Shown here: positions 40,985-52,100 of the stretch, piece after piece
Layout of the letters: each line of letters starts with the position of its first letter
Position numbering within the stretch: position 1 is the stretch's first letter
From: Myrmaecium sp. VS I D KN 1
Taxonomy: Eukaryota; Ascomycota; Dothideomycetes; Valsariales; Valsariaceae
Direction: 5' to 3'
NCBI GenBank assembly: GCA_019775845.1
Contig: JADQAV010000038.1
Location: forward strand, 602,812-666,811
Length of the DNA: 64,000 bases
Made by a program: the position numbers and the translations under genes
The notes under the pieces: model-generated
What the model was told of the DNA's origin: nothing
What the model saw: the letters and a program-made list of their open reading frames with translations, nothing else
The model's database searches: none

Positions 40985-43362
40985 ATGGCCGATGGTGCTT
41001 ACCGGTTCCAACAGGGAACCGGGCAATTCTTTTTCAATCAGCACGCGAGGAATCTCCCACATCGAACTGGGTCACCAATAAACAATAGTAGAATACAGGG
41101 CTTTGCTGATACGCCTTCACCCACACGATCCCCTGGGCCCCAATCTCCGGCACACAACCCTTACGGAATGTTTGGTCAGGGCCATCCTTCACAGGCTCAG
41201 CATGCGGTGCTCAATGGAAATTCCCACCAACGATATGCCATGCAGATGAACATTGCAAAGCCATTCCAGCACCAGACCCATCAAAACCATTCGCACCAAC
41301 ACCAACAACACCAGGATCATGTGACCGGCAGCCATGGAGCGACTTTTGGGAACCATCAGCATACAATGTCCAGTGGTGGCCTGTCGAACGCCACGCCTCA
41401 TTTTGGTGCCACTCATCTGCAAAACGGTACCCCGGGCAGTGCCCACAGCGCTCTTAGCAAAGCCCCGACGGAGCACTGGGCGCTACAGCTTCAAATGGCA
41501 CAGCAAGCACGAGAGATGACAATGTCACACGCACACGCACGAAACCACCCGGGCGTCAGCAAGAGTGTAGTGGGCGGAAACACAAACGGCATGTTGAAGG
41601 ATTCGGAAGATAAGGAGAGAAACCGCGCCATGACCGATGGAGCCGATGATGGCGGAAAGAAAGAGGTTTGGACAAGCCTGGATTTCGGTGGTCAGAATCT
41701 CAAAGTCATCGCGCCCGCGCTGTTCAACTACACTTTCTTGACCAAGCTCTATCTCAACTCAAACAAACTGAAATACCTTCCACCCGCCATTGGACAGCTC
41801 CGCAGCCTGGTTCATCTTGACCTCTCGCTGAACGAACTCATCAGTCTGCCTCCGGAGGTCGGCATGCTCGTCAAACTCAAGCAACTATTACTGTTCGATA
41901 ACCATCTGGCGCGACTTCCGTACGAGCTGGGTTCGCTGTGCAACTTGGAAATGCTCGGTATTGAGGGGAACCCTCTTGCGGACGATGTCAAGACTATAGT
42001 AGCAGAGAACGGGGTGAAGGATCTCATCTTGCATTTCCGAGAAAATGCTCCAGGTAAGAGATGACTTTGACAGTCGCCTGCGGTCCGACATATCACTAAT
42101 ATACATTAGAGCCGCCCCCTCCTATGGACAGATCGTGGGCCGTACTCGACGAGACTCCTGTTCCGGCTCGCGACAAGCTCACTGTGCTCAGTTATAACAC
42201 TCTAGGTCCCTACTATGCTACGCCAACGCAATACGGATACACCCCGAAGCACGTTCTGGAATGGGATTACCGAAAGGAGCTCATCATACAGGAGCTGCGC
42301 GAGCGACATGCCGATATTGTATGTCTTCAAGAAGTCGATCAAGAGAATTTCGATGAGTTTTTCAGGCCCGCCCTGGCCCACAATGATTATAAGGGTCTCT
42401 TTTATCCGAAATCCAGGGCAAGGACGATGGCGCCGAAGGATGCGAAGCTGGTTGACGGATGCGCGACCTTTTGGAACAACAGCAAGTATGTGGAATATCT
42501 CTCCGAAGGTGGAGTGCATAGCTAACCCAATCTCAGGTTTGTGCTCCTAGATAAAGAGACGGTCGACTTCGCCAATATTGCCATCAACCGACAAGATATG
42601 AAGGGGGAGCACGATATCTTCAACCGAGTCATGCCGAAGGACAACGTGGCTATGATCATCTTCCTCGAAAACCGGGAAACAGGGGCAAGGTTGATGGTTG
42701 TGAATGTCCATGTTTACTGGGATCCTGCATTCAAGGATGTTAAACTTGTCCAAGTCGCTATCCTCATGGAGCGGATCTCGGATATTTCCGAGAAGTGGGC
42801 AAAGCGCGGTCCATGCACCGATAAAAAGGTCCATCAATTCACCAATGGCGACGGCGACGGGCAGTCTACACCATCAGAACCGCTACCGGAACCAGGTCCA
42901 TCACAATCGTATGGAAGCGGCACTGACATACCGATTATCATGTGCGGCGATTTCAATTCCACGCCTGGGTCTGGTGTCTATGATCTTATCAACCAGGGAA
43001 CTCTTTCGAATCAGCATTCTGACCTGGGCAACTGGAAGTATGGAAAATTTACACGCGATGGCATGGCCCATCCGTTCAATCTCAAGTCCAGCTATTCACA
43101 GATCGGTGAACTCAGTTTCACTAATTACACGCCCGGTTTCACCGGAGTCATCGATTACATCTGGTATTCGACCAACACTCTCCAGGTCACTGGTCTGCTT
43201 GGGGATGTCGATCAGGAATATATGAAGCGCATTCCCGGGTTCCCTAACCATCATTTCCCAAGTGATCATTTGGCATTACTAGCGGAGTTCGTGGTCAAAG
43301 GGCGGAAGGAAAAGAAGGTGGTAGAAGCAGATTTTGGGCCCCAACGGGAACGACGGACATGA
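40985..43362 (+). CDS. CCR4: CCR4-NOT complex 3'-5' poly(A) exoribonuclease Ccr4
   Basis: Three exons: 40985-42053, 42110-42485 and 42537-43362 (756 residues). The N-terminus is low complexity, rich in His, Gln, Asn and Pro (for example HQTHQNHSHQHQQHQDH). Leucine-rich repeats follow at about residues 225-350 (LYLNSNKLKYLPPAIGQL, LDLSLNELISLPPEVGML); they bind Pop2/Caf1. The endonuclease/exonuclease/phosphatase nuclease domain contains TVLSYNTL, DIVCLQEVDQENFDEF (catalytic Glu), IIMCGDFNSTPGSGVY (catalytic Asp/Asn) and PSDHLALLAEF (catalytic Asp-His). All active-site residues are present. Ccr4 shortens mRNA poly(A) tails in the cytoplasm. Exon phases agree. Confidence 0.95.
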
Positions 43363-44763
43363 TGTCCCCTCTGTCTTGCTCTGCTAGCTCACGCGTCTCT
43401 GCCGGTCTTGTTTCTATCTCCTGCTCGTTTGAGCGGGCGGACGGGCGCTGATGCCTCATATTGGAAAAAAACCAACCTTTCTCGTGGGCGGCGCGGGTCA
43501 AGGAGTTTGAATCCATTTTCTTATAAGGCGGCACTATCCGGGCGCGTGTTTGGGTCTGCGGGGTCTTTTCCTGTGCTTATTTCTGCGACTCGTGGGGTTT
43601 CAATGGTCCTTTCCGGTGTGACTAGGTGGTTCAGAGGGATGGACAGGCATTGCACGAACAGAGGGTGCGATGTTGTGTCCTTCACGTGCGCGCGTGTGTG
43701 TTTGTGGTGTTTTAGTCAAGTATAAGCTTCCATCTACTGCTTCTTCCTTCTTTCCATCCTCTCTGTCAAGCATTGGTGCGCATAGTGCGTTTTTTGTTTC
43801 CTTATAGGCTCGCTAGTTTCGCAGCCTACGCACCGGAGTTTGGCGTGCGCTATCTTGTGCATTCTGATTTCAGTAGATAGTAGTAGTTTCACTCTGCCGT
43901 CCGGTGAACAATATCACAGTATTACCGACCAATGGCTGGTAACGCAACCACGTCCTCTTCATATCCATTGACGACAATATTACTTATCCATGCTTTTAGC
44001 TTTTGAACATGCGCGTACGCGCTGCCACACGAAGGAGAGGCACAAGAGAAGCCGTCTGGCGTCCGCTTTGGTCATCGCATTTTGCTCCGAAACAGCACCC
44101 TCTACAGCATACATTCTCCCTTTCCTCGACGACATTCGTGCATTGCAAGCGGGTGCCGACTTGGAGTCCTCGCTCGTATTGCCAAAGAACGATCTTCACC
44201 GCTCGGCGAGGATCCGTACGCTGCTGAATACGACGCGTAATGGGACCGAGCACGCAGAGAGGGTTCGGCTTTCAGCCTCGGCCTCCGTGCTCAGGCTCGT
44301 GCTGGTCGGTTTCTCGGATCCACGGCGTCAAGCTGGCCATATGAACGGAGCGCGGGAAGGGAAAGGACGGTAGCCTTGAAAACAGCTGGAGAGAAGCATG
44401 TATAAAAGACATCTTCTGCAGCTTTCCGAGCACGTAGGATGCGTAGGCGGGCGTCGCTAGGAGTAGGATATGATGATCTGGAGGCGGGCGCCAAGGCCAG
44501 GATATCATTTACGCTGACCGCCAACTACAGTACGTTAGCTCACCCCTCCTTGCGGGCCACCCAATCACCCCCCTTCGCCTTATTTGCGTGCTCATCAACT
44601 ATTTGGCGGGCGAGACTTCCTGGACGAGCCTCCGTCATATTAATCCAAGCCCTCACTAAAACACTCGCACATTGCTCGACTCATCCCCTATCCCTCGAAC
44701 CTCCTTTCCTCTTACCTCCATCACCTACGGCCTCTCTACTCCGTCCGATAGCTCTCGCCCACC
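43363..44763. other. Intergenic region CCR4 - SEC14
   Basis: 1.4 kb on the same strand, holding the CCR4 3' end and SEC14 promoter. C/T-rich leader sequence precedes 44764. No supported gene. Confidence 0.4.
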
Positions 44764-46016
44764 ATGGCCGCCGACACGAAGCAACAACCTCACATCAACC
44801 TCGATCCCAAGTACGACAACTATGACTACCCGACCATTGCCCCTACCCCTCAGAGCGGGCACCCGGGCTACACCACCCCCGAGCAAGATGCCAAGGTCGC
44901 TCAGCTCAGAATGATGCTGGAGGCCGAGGGCTACAAGGAGCGATTGGACACGCTCACCCTGGTAAGCTGCGACGTCGCCTCTCACGGGTTCGACGAGCTT
45001 TCCGCTAACACGGACGGATGTAGCTTCGCTTTTTGAGAGCGCGCAAGTTCGACGTGGAGCTCACCAAGAAAATGTATGCCCCACACGTTCGATAACCCCT
45101 TGGAGAACATCGCCTGTTGACCCCCTATCCCAGGTTCATCAACTGTGAGAAGTGGCGGAAAGAGTTCGGTGGAGGCGTGGACAACCTTGTGCGGACCTTC
45201 GATTACCAGGAGAAGCCCCAGGTGTTCGAGTACTACCCTCAGTACTATCATAAAACGGACAAGGTATGCGGTGTTACATCTGGTGAAGGAGTAGCCCCGA
45301 CCTACTAACATCACATCCAGGATGGCCGTCCCCTCTACATTGAACAGCTCGGCAAGGTCGACATCAACGCCCTGCAGAAGATCACCACCACTGAGCGCAT
45401 GCTCCAGAACCTCGTTGTCGAGTACGAGAAGATGGCCGATCCCCGTCTGCCTGCTTGCTCGCGCAAATCTGGCTACCTCTTGGAGACCAGCTGCACAATT
45501 ATGGACCTGAAGGGCGTGGGCATCTCCAAAGCCAGCCAGGTTTACGGCTACCTCCAGCAGGTCTCCGCGGTGTCCTCGGACTACTACCCCGAGCGCATGG
45601 GCAAGCTCTATATCATCAATGCTCCTTGGGGCTTCTCTGGTGTGTTCAGCTTCGTCAAGAGGTTCCTTGACCCTGTGACCGTCTCGAAGATCCACGTTCT
45701 GGGCAGCGGATACCAGACCGAGCTGCTCGCCCAGGTCCCGAAGGAGAACCTTCCTAAGATTTTTGGCGGTACTTGCGATTGCCCTGGCGGCTGCGCTCTC
45801 AGCGACGATGGCCCTTGGAAAGACCCTCAATGGGCAAAGGAGCCGAAGTGGGCCAAGCCTGCTGAGACTTCCGATAATGCCATCGTGGACAACCCCAGCC
45901 TGAGTGGCGCCACAGATGCATCCGCTGCTGCTGCTGGCACAACGGCCGCTCCCACTGCTACCGCTGCCGCCCCAGCTGCGCAGGAGGCCCAGGCTCCTGC
46001 ACCCGCTGCCCCTTAA
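44764..46016 (+). CDS. SEC14: Sec14 phosphatidylinositol/phosphatidylcholine transfer protein
   Basis: Four exons: 44764-44961, 45024-45073, 45134-45263 and 45321-46016 (357 residues). The CRAL-TRIO N-terminal helices ([18 protein letters not shown], crossing two introns) precede the lipid-binding domain. That domain includes [88 protein letters not shown] and [10 protein letters not shown]. The Ala/Pro/Thr-rich tail of ~45 residues is not in yeast Sec14. The protein exchanges PI and PC and couples lipid metabolism to Golgi secretion. Exon 2 is 50 bases and all phases fit. Confidence 0.95.
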
Positions 46017-46821
46017 AAAAGAACTGCATTTGGTGGTTGTTGCGGTTTGTCTTGGAGTAGGAGTCGTACGAGGAGAGCGATGCTCGCAGGCGTAGTTGTC
46101 ATAGAGCGCTTCACGTGGGTATTTCAAACACTTCGCACGTTCTAGGTATTTCTATTTTGTCTCACAAGATTGGTTTCTCCTCTTTTCCGCCGGGTCCACC
46201 ATGACTACGAATACATATCTTCCCTTCCTGTTTTCCCTTTCGACTCCTGAAGATGGCGGGATCACATGGACTGTGTCCGCTCGGGTGGTGTCGGTACGCA
46301 TAGCGTGAAGTTGATGCGTGTTCATTTGGGCAAAGAGAAAATTTTGATCAGTTCCTTTCCTTCCGTGTACAATGATTATCGTCTATTGTTTCCTTCTTCA
46401 TCGAGTTTCCACGTCTTGCGCCCTTCAATATGATCGTCTATCCCCGTCGTGATCGATTCTAACATCGGGTCTCGACTTGAGAAACCGTGATCACGTTTCC
46501 GGGGTCGTTGCGCCTTTGTCCCAGCAACACCCGCTCGAGCTTGAGCGACCACACTCTTATCTCTTGTGTATCACTTGACTCTTCGACTGGAGCAGCCGAC
46601 GACACCACATGTCGACGTCGCAGTAACTGCCGACTCGAGGCGGACAGCGTCACCCCATTGACCGCGGATTCATATAAATTCTCCATTCATCCCCGCGGAG
46701 CGAAAAGGCTACCTCTCTCGACCAACTAACCAATGATCAGAATCACACAACTCACCACGACAACCGGAGGCCTGCGAGACTGACGAGCAAAATACGGATA
46801 TAAGGAACGACAGGAGCCGAT
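46017..46821. other. Intergenic region with no supported gene
   Basis: 805 bases between SEC14 and the unrecognised gene downstream on the same strand. It holds a 3' end and a promoter; TATAAATT occurs at about 46674-46681, some 140 bases before the next ATG. Confidence 0.4.
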
Positions 46822-47966
46822 ATGGCTCCACGCATGGCGTCGGCAACGGCGCCGCTGCGGAAGTTTCTCACGAAGCGTCGGGACGATGGCGATGGCGATG
46901 ATGATGAGAAGCTCCCTTCGGCCGAGGTGCAGGAGGAACGACGGCAGATGTTCAGGCGAGCCATGGGTATGTTCTTTCCGGAGGATTTCCCTCTCTCTCT
47001 CTCTCTCTCTCTCTCTTTCCGTCCCTCTCTCTTTCCGTCCCTCTCTCTTTCCGTCCGGGCTCACAAACCCACGGTATGAGAAGCAAAAGTAAAGTTCAAA
47101 GTTCGCTAAGACAAATCCGACGTGTCCCAGACCTCGCCACCACCCTGCTGGGCGATCCCAACCCCGACCAACCCGGCGAATACACCTGGGCCATCTTGAT
47201 CATGAGGTTGAACGCGCGGAGTGGCAACCGCAGCAGCGATAGCAGCGGCGACAGCGCTGCAGAACCCACGACTCCACCCGACGCCCGCCGCTCCCCGCTG
47301 CGCGCCAAGGCTATCGAGAAATTGCAGCGCTTTCTGCTGCGGAAGAAGAAAAATAAGCAGAACGCAGAGAAGGAGGATGAGGACGACGCAGCCGCAGCAG
47401 CAGAGGAAGAAACCCGCTGGACAGTCTTCCTCTACCCGCGACCCGCGTCCATGCCCGACCCGCTACTGGCGCCTAGTACGTCAGAAGCTCAGAGCCAGCC
47501 GCCGCCCGAGCAGCACGGGGGCGCGAGCAGCGCGAGCGTTACGACGAGGACGACCACCACCACCACCGAGCCAAAAACCACCATCCCGCCCCGACCTCTT
47601 ATCAACCCCGCCCACATCGACGACGAGGAGGAGGAGGAGGAGGAGGTCGAGGAAAGCACCGTCCTGCCGCCGTCCATCCAGGTGCGCGATTTCGCCTACC
47701 ATGCCTCCAGCGGCAAGATGAGGCGACCAGCGAGCCCGGCGAGCAGCGTGTATAATAGCGACGATAGCGACGACGACGACGGCGGCGACACGGCGGGGAA
47801 GGGGAAGGAGAGGAAAGAGAAGAGGAGCCGGGACCGCTCGGACCCGGTGATTCGCTGTTTGGGGCAGGGCGCGACGCCGAGGAGCGCGTTGGAGCGGGCG
47901 ATTGGGGCGTTGGAGAAGGCGTTGGCGGCGAGGGCGCGGTGGCTGGCGGAGGGGGGGAAGAGCTGA
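46822..47966 (+). CDS. Unrecognised low-complexity protein, two exons
   Basis: Proposed exons 46822-46966 and 47131-47966 (326 residues). Exon 1 ends in phase 1 at ATGG before GTATGT; exon 2 begins after CGTGTCCCAG and completes the codon as Asp (RRAM-DLATTLLGDP). The protein starts with a basic segment (MAPRMASATAPLRKFLTKRR) that could be a mitochondrial or nuclear signal. It continues with EEYTW-like GEYTWAILIMRLNARSG, a Lys-rich block (RKKKNKQNAEKE), an acidic block (DDEEEEEEEVEES), TVFLYPRPASMPDP and a conserved-looking end with CLGQGATPRSALERAIGALE. I recognise no family. The even composition of the C-terminal helix and the splice phase support a real gene; expression is unproven. Confidence 0.55.
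46989..47056 (+). repeat. CT microsatellite and 16-bp tandem repeats inside an intron
   Basis: A (CT)n run at about 46989-47016 passes directly into three copies of a CTCTCTCTTTCCGTCC-type unit. It lies within the 164-base intron of the surrounding gene, where a long pyrimidine tract could influence splicing. Confidence 0.75.
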
Positions 47967-49114
47967 GGAGGAGGGTGAACGGGATGTGAGGGGAGACGGC
48001 GATGGAGGGGGAGAGGGGGTGAAGCGGCTGGTGGTGGTGTTGGTGTTGCTGCTGTCTGGGTAAGTAAAGAGATGCGAAAATAGAAGGGGGGAGCGAAGCG
48101 TAGCGGGTGTAGCTTGCGGAGGATAAAGGGGGTGGGATGAGTGAGGGAGTATCTCATAGACACGGGGCGCTCCGGAACATATGAAGAAGAGATAAATGAA
48201 ATAGCCGCGTTTATCATGAAACACCTCAGCTACACACACGCCCTGTACAATCAATCATTCATTCAATACCCAAGCGAAGTGAAAGGACGTACCTGAAAAA
48301 AAAAGAGAAAGATATACACAAAGATAAGTATTGAATATATATACAATCGAAAGAAGATTAGAAAGAAAGGAGGGGCGGTGAAAGGGGTGGGAGGTGCTGG
48401 GTGGGGGAAACGCCTTCCAACGCCAACGCTGGGTATTTGCTGCAACACGCCAAAGATTATGAAAGCGAATAGTGGAAAAAAGAAGAAAAAAGAAAGAAAG
48501 GAAGGGAGGGAGGGAGGGAGGGAGGGAGGGAGGGAGGGAGTCAAAAACCAATTGGAAAAAGAAGAGAAAGACGTCCAGGCAAAGATCAACATCGAACAAA
48601 CATGCCCAAACTTCAAAAGACCGTGTCACATCCTCTCCACTCCCTTTTGCATCTCAGCTTTTTCACCTCAACAATCAATTCGTCATCCCCCTTGGACTTC
48701 TCATACTTCCAATACACGGACGGAGGTGAGACCATTCACTTCATCCCCAGGTATGAATCCAACCAACAACCAATCTACATGAGGCAAAGGGAAGAGTGGA
48801 AGATGAGAGAGAATGGATAAAGAGAGGGGGAAGAAAAGACAAACCAAAAGAAGGGAATATGGATGAGACCATATCCTAGGTGTTGGAGGACATGGAGCAA
48901 GAGGGAACAAGAGGCGCCAAAAGGAAATCTTTCCTGATGCAGAGCGTACAAAAAGCGGCAGGGGAACAATAAAAGCAAATAGATAAAGGGTAAGATGGTG
49001 AGCTTTTTTCTTCGTGTGGAAGAGTCTCCAAAAGTGTCGGTGAATGTCGTGTTGTAGTATGTCAATAAGATAGATCGAAGAGATAGATGGGTGGGGAGGT
49101 GGGCTAAATCAAGT
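47967..49114. other. Convergent 3' region with GGGA microsatellite
   Basis: 1148 bases between the unrecognised gene (+) and BCK1 (-). A purine-rich zone at 48470-48600 includes the GGGA repeat. No gene is supported. Confidence 0.4.
48503..48540 (+). repeat. (GGGA)n microsatellite
   Basis: About nine to ten uninterrupted GGGA units, flanked by GAAA-type purine sequence. It can form a G-quadruplex on the + strand and is probably length-variable between strains. Confidence 0.85.
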
Positions 49115-52100
49115 TTAGAAAGCACCACGGATCTTTGCATACAACTCCGTGTCCAAGAAGTTATAGCTGGGATCCGTGAAGCAGAAGGGAGCGCGGAGAA
49201 GGGTGTCGGCGGTGGGACGTTCGGAAGGATCGCTGTATCTCTAGGTTAGCCTCATGCTACTTGACTTCTTCTCGCAAAGCGGTGATACTCACATCGTGAA
49301 GCAGTCGTACATGAAGCTCAGCGCCGCGGGCGAGATCTTGCTGCTCACGTCGTCCGGGATGGGCGGTGCCTGGTTGAGGCTGCCGAGCTTGTAGATCGCC
49401 CCGATGGCCTCCTCCTTGCTCCACGGCCGGCGGCCGGCGAACATCTCGAGGACCACGCAGCCGAGCGACCAGATATCTACTTTCGCGGAGTAGCCCTGGC
49501 CGTGGGACCGGATGACCTCGGGCGCCATCCAGAAGACGGAGCCTTGCATGCTGTTGGTGACGTCGTTGCCGTAGATGTTGTCCGTGCGCTTGGAGATGCC
49601 GAAGTCCGAGATCTTGCACGTGCCGTCGAGGTCGAGGAGGATGTTGTCGGCCTTGAGGTCGCGGTGGAGGATGCCTTGCCCGTGGAGGTAGGCGAGCCCG
49701 TTGAGCGTCTGACGCGTCAGCGACGAGACGATGGGTTCGTCGAATTTGCCGTGCTTGCGCAAGCAGCTCCCGACGCTTCCACCGGAGATATACTCGAGGA
49801 AGATCGAGATGGAGTACTCTTTGCGCTCGCAACCAAGATATTGCACGATATTGGGGTGGTCCAGGTTCTGCATGGTGTCGATTTCCGAGTCCAGCGAACG
49901 GACGAGCTCCTTCATCTTGTCCTTATCCTGGCCGGCTGCTTTGGGGTTCACTTCGACTTGTTTGACCGCAATAAGTTCACCGGTGGTGATGTTCATACCA
50001 AGGTAGACGCGGCCAAATGTGCCTTTGCCGATCAGTTGACCCTTCATCCATTTAAACGTAGGCTGGCGCTGCGGTACGGGGAGATGATCCTGAGGGATGG
50101 ACTCAAGATTCATCAGCCGACTTCCTCCACGGTGAGGTTTCACCTGCTCGATCCTGGCATTGAACATCTTGGTACTCTTCCTCCGTACTATATCCCCGGA
50201 TTTCAACGTGTTGATCCTCGAAGGCCCCGGGAGCGGGGGTTTGGGCCCCGAATGATACTGGTTCTTGACCACTTCACGGATGGACTTGGTACGGCCAAGC
50301 CCACCAGCTTTCCGCATATTTCGCTGTGCCATAGACTGCACCGTATCGCCTCTCTTCAAGTTAGCCGCACTGGCGCCAACCGTGCCATCGTCGGCGGTGG
50401 ACATCGGCGTTGTAGCACGGCTGGTATCCGTCGGGGGCTTCGGCACCTCATTCGAGGTCGTCGGGGACGGCGGCTCGCCGAACTCATCCTCCACCATGGG
50501 CTGATCAAGGTTGACGTTCGGGAAGAACTCGTCAAGGTGTTCCACAAGTGCCTCTGGGGGAGGTCTGTTCGCCCAGACGTCGCTGGCAAAGGATTCCCGT
50601 CGCAAGAAGCGACTGCTTTCATCCGGAGAATCGATAGACCAAGTGGCAGATGCAGCTGACTCGGAGTTGAACTTGTCATTCGCGTCTGGAGTCATGGTGT
50701 TCTCAGATGCAGCACTTTGAGGGACGGAAGCTTGGTCGGGAGAGTTGAAGGCCACCCGTGACCTAGAAGTCTTGAGAGTAAGAGATGGTCGAGGGGTTCG
50801 ACCAGGCGAAGCATCCTCTGTGCCCTTGGAAGGTGGCGTCGAGGGCGTGTTTTTCGCCAAAGGCTTCGCAAACAAACCTTCATCTGAATCGTCATCGGAG
50901 TCTTGGGGCTCGATCCGTGGAGAAGTCTCGTGGAAGGGGACGTGTGCTTCCTTGAAGTCGAGAGTAGGGCCCCAGACGGAGTGACGGGAAGCTTGACGAG
51001 CGAGCCCCTCCTTGGCTGGTTGGGCAGAGTTCGGACTGACATCGGCGGATCGCGGTCTCTGCTGCTGCTGTGGGTTATATGCTTTGAAGCTCGGTTCGGC
51101 GGGAAAGCCATTTTGCGCAAGTTGAGGGGTAGTGGTCGATTCGTTGCGGGTTTTGGCGCCTGGAGAAGCTTGATAGTTAGGAACCTGGAACGAAACATTC
51201 CCTTTGCTCATCGTAAAGCGCGGGCTGTGAGGAGACCCACCTTCACTATGTCTGCCGGCGTTATCCGCACCAAAATCAACGGCGGCCATGGCGCGCTGCG
51301 AGTGCGCCTTCATGCTGATTTCAGCTGCAGGCGAAGCCGTCGGCTTCACTGGCGGTTTCGCGGTTGGCGCGCCGACCATTGAACCCTTGATACCCGCGCC
51401 AACAAGCGCCGCTCCGATGCCGGACATCACTCCAGCCGGTGCAGCTGGGATGGCTTTTCGTCGAAGCACAGCGTCCTCGGACGGACCGGCGACTGCATCA
51501 CCAGGATGCTTCTTTGGCTGCCCTTCATCACCCGGCCACGAACTGCGCGTGTCCTTCTTCTTCGTCAACGAGTTAGCCCTGATCGAAGTGTTAGAGTCTG
51601 GAGGCACCGGAGGAGGGTTCCTCATCGGTTCCCATCTGCGGGAATGATCTTCGAACGGTCGCCGCTTATCCTCGTAGGGAGAATCGCGCCGTTCATCGAA
51701 GTCGATCACGCCCTGCCTGATGATACCGAGAGCATTGGGATCCGGGGAAAGTGCGTCGGGCGATTCCTTGGGCGCCTTCTTCCTCAGCTGCTCTCGTCTG
51801 CGCCGGAGATACTCTTCACCTTTGCGCTCCGCTTCGCGTCGATGCTCCTCAGCCGCTTCAAGCAGATCCTTGCGTTCCGTCTCTGTCGGCTCGCTCTCAG
51901 CCGCCCACGATTTCCGATCACTTTCCTCCAACCGCCGTGCAACCGCATCCGGATTAATACCTTCATTCTTCCCAATGTTTCGCAACTCAGCAGCTTTGCT
52001 AGGCACTAGTGTCGATTCTCCCGAGGGCGCGACGGGAGAGTCGAGATCCGGAACGTGACTGTGGCGGGAGTATGCACCGTCTTCGGGTGGCGGCGGGTTG

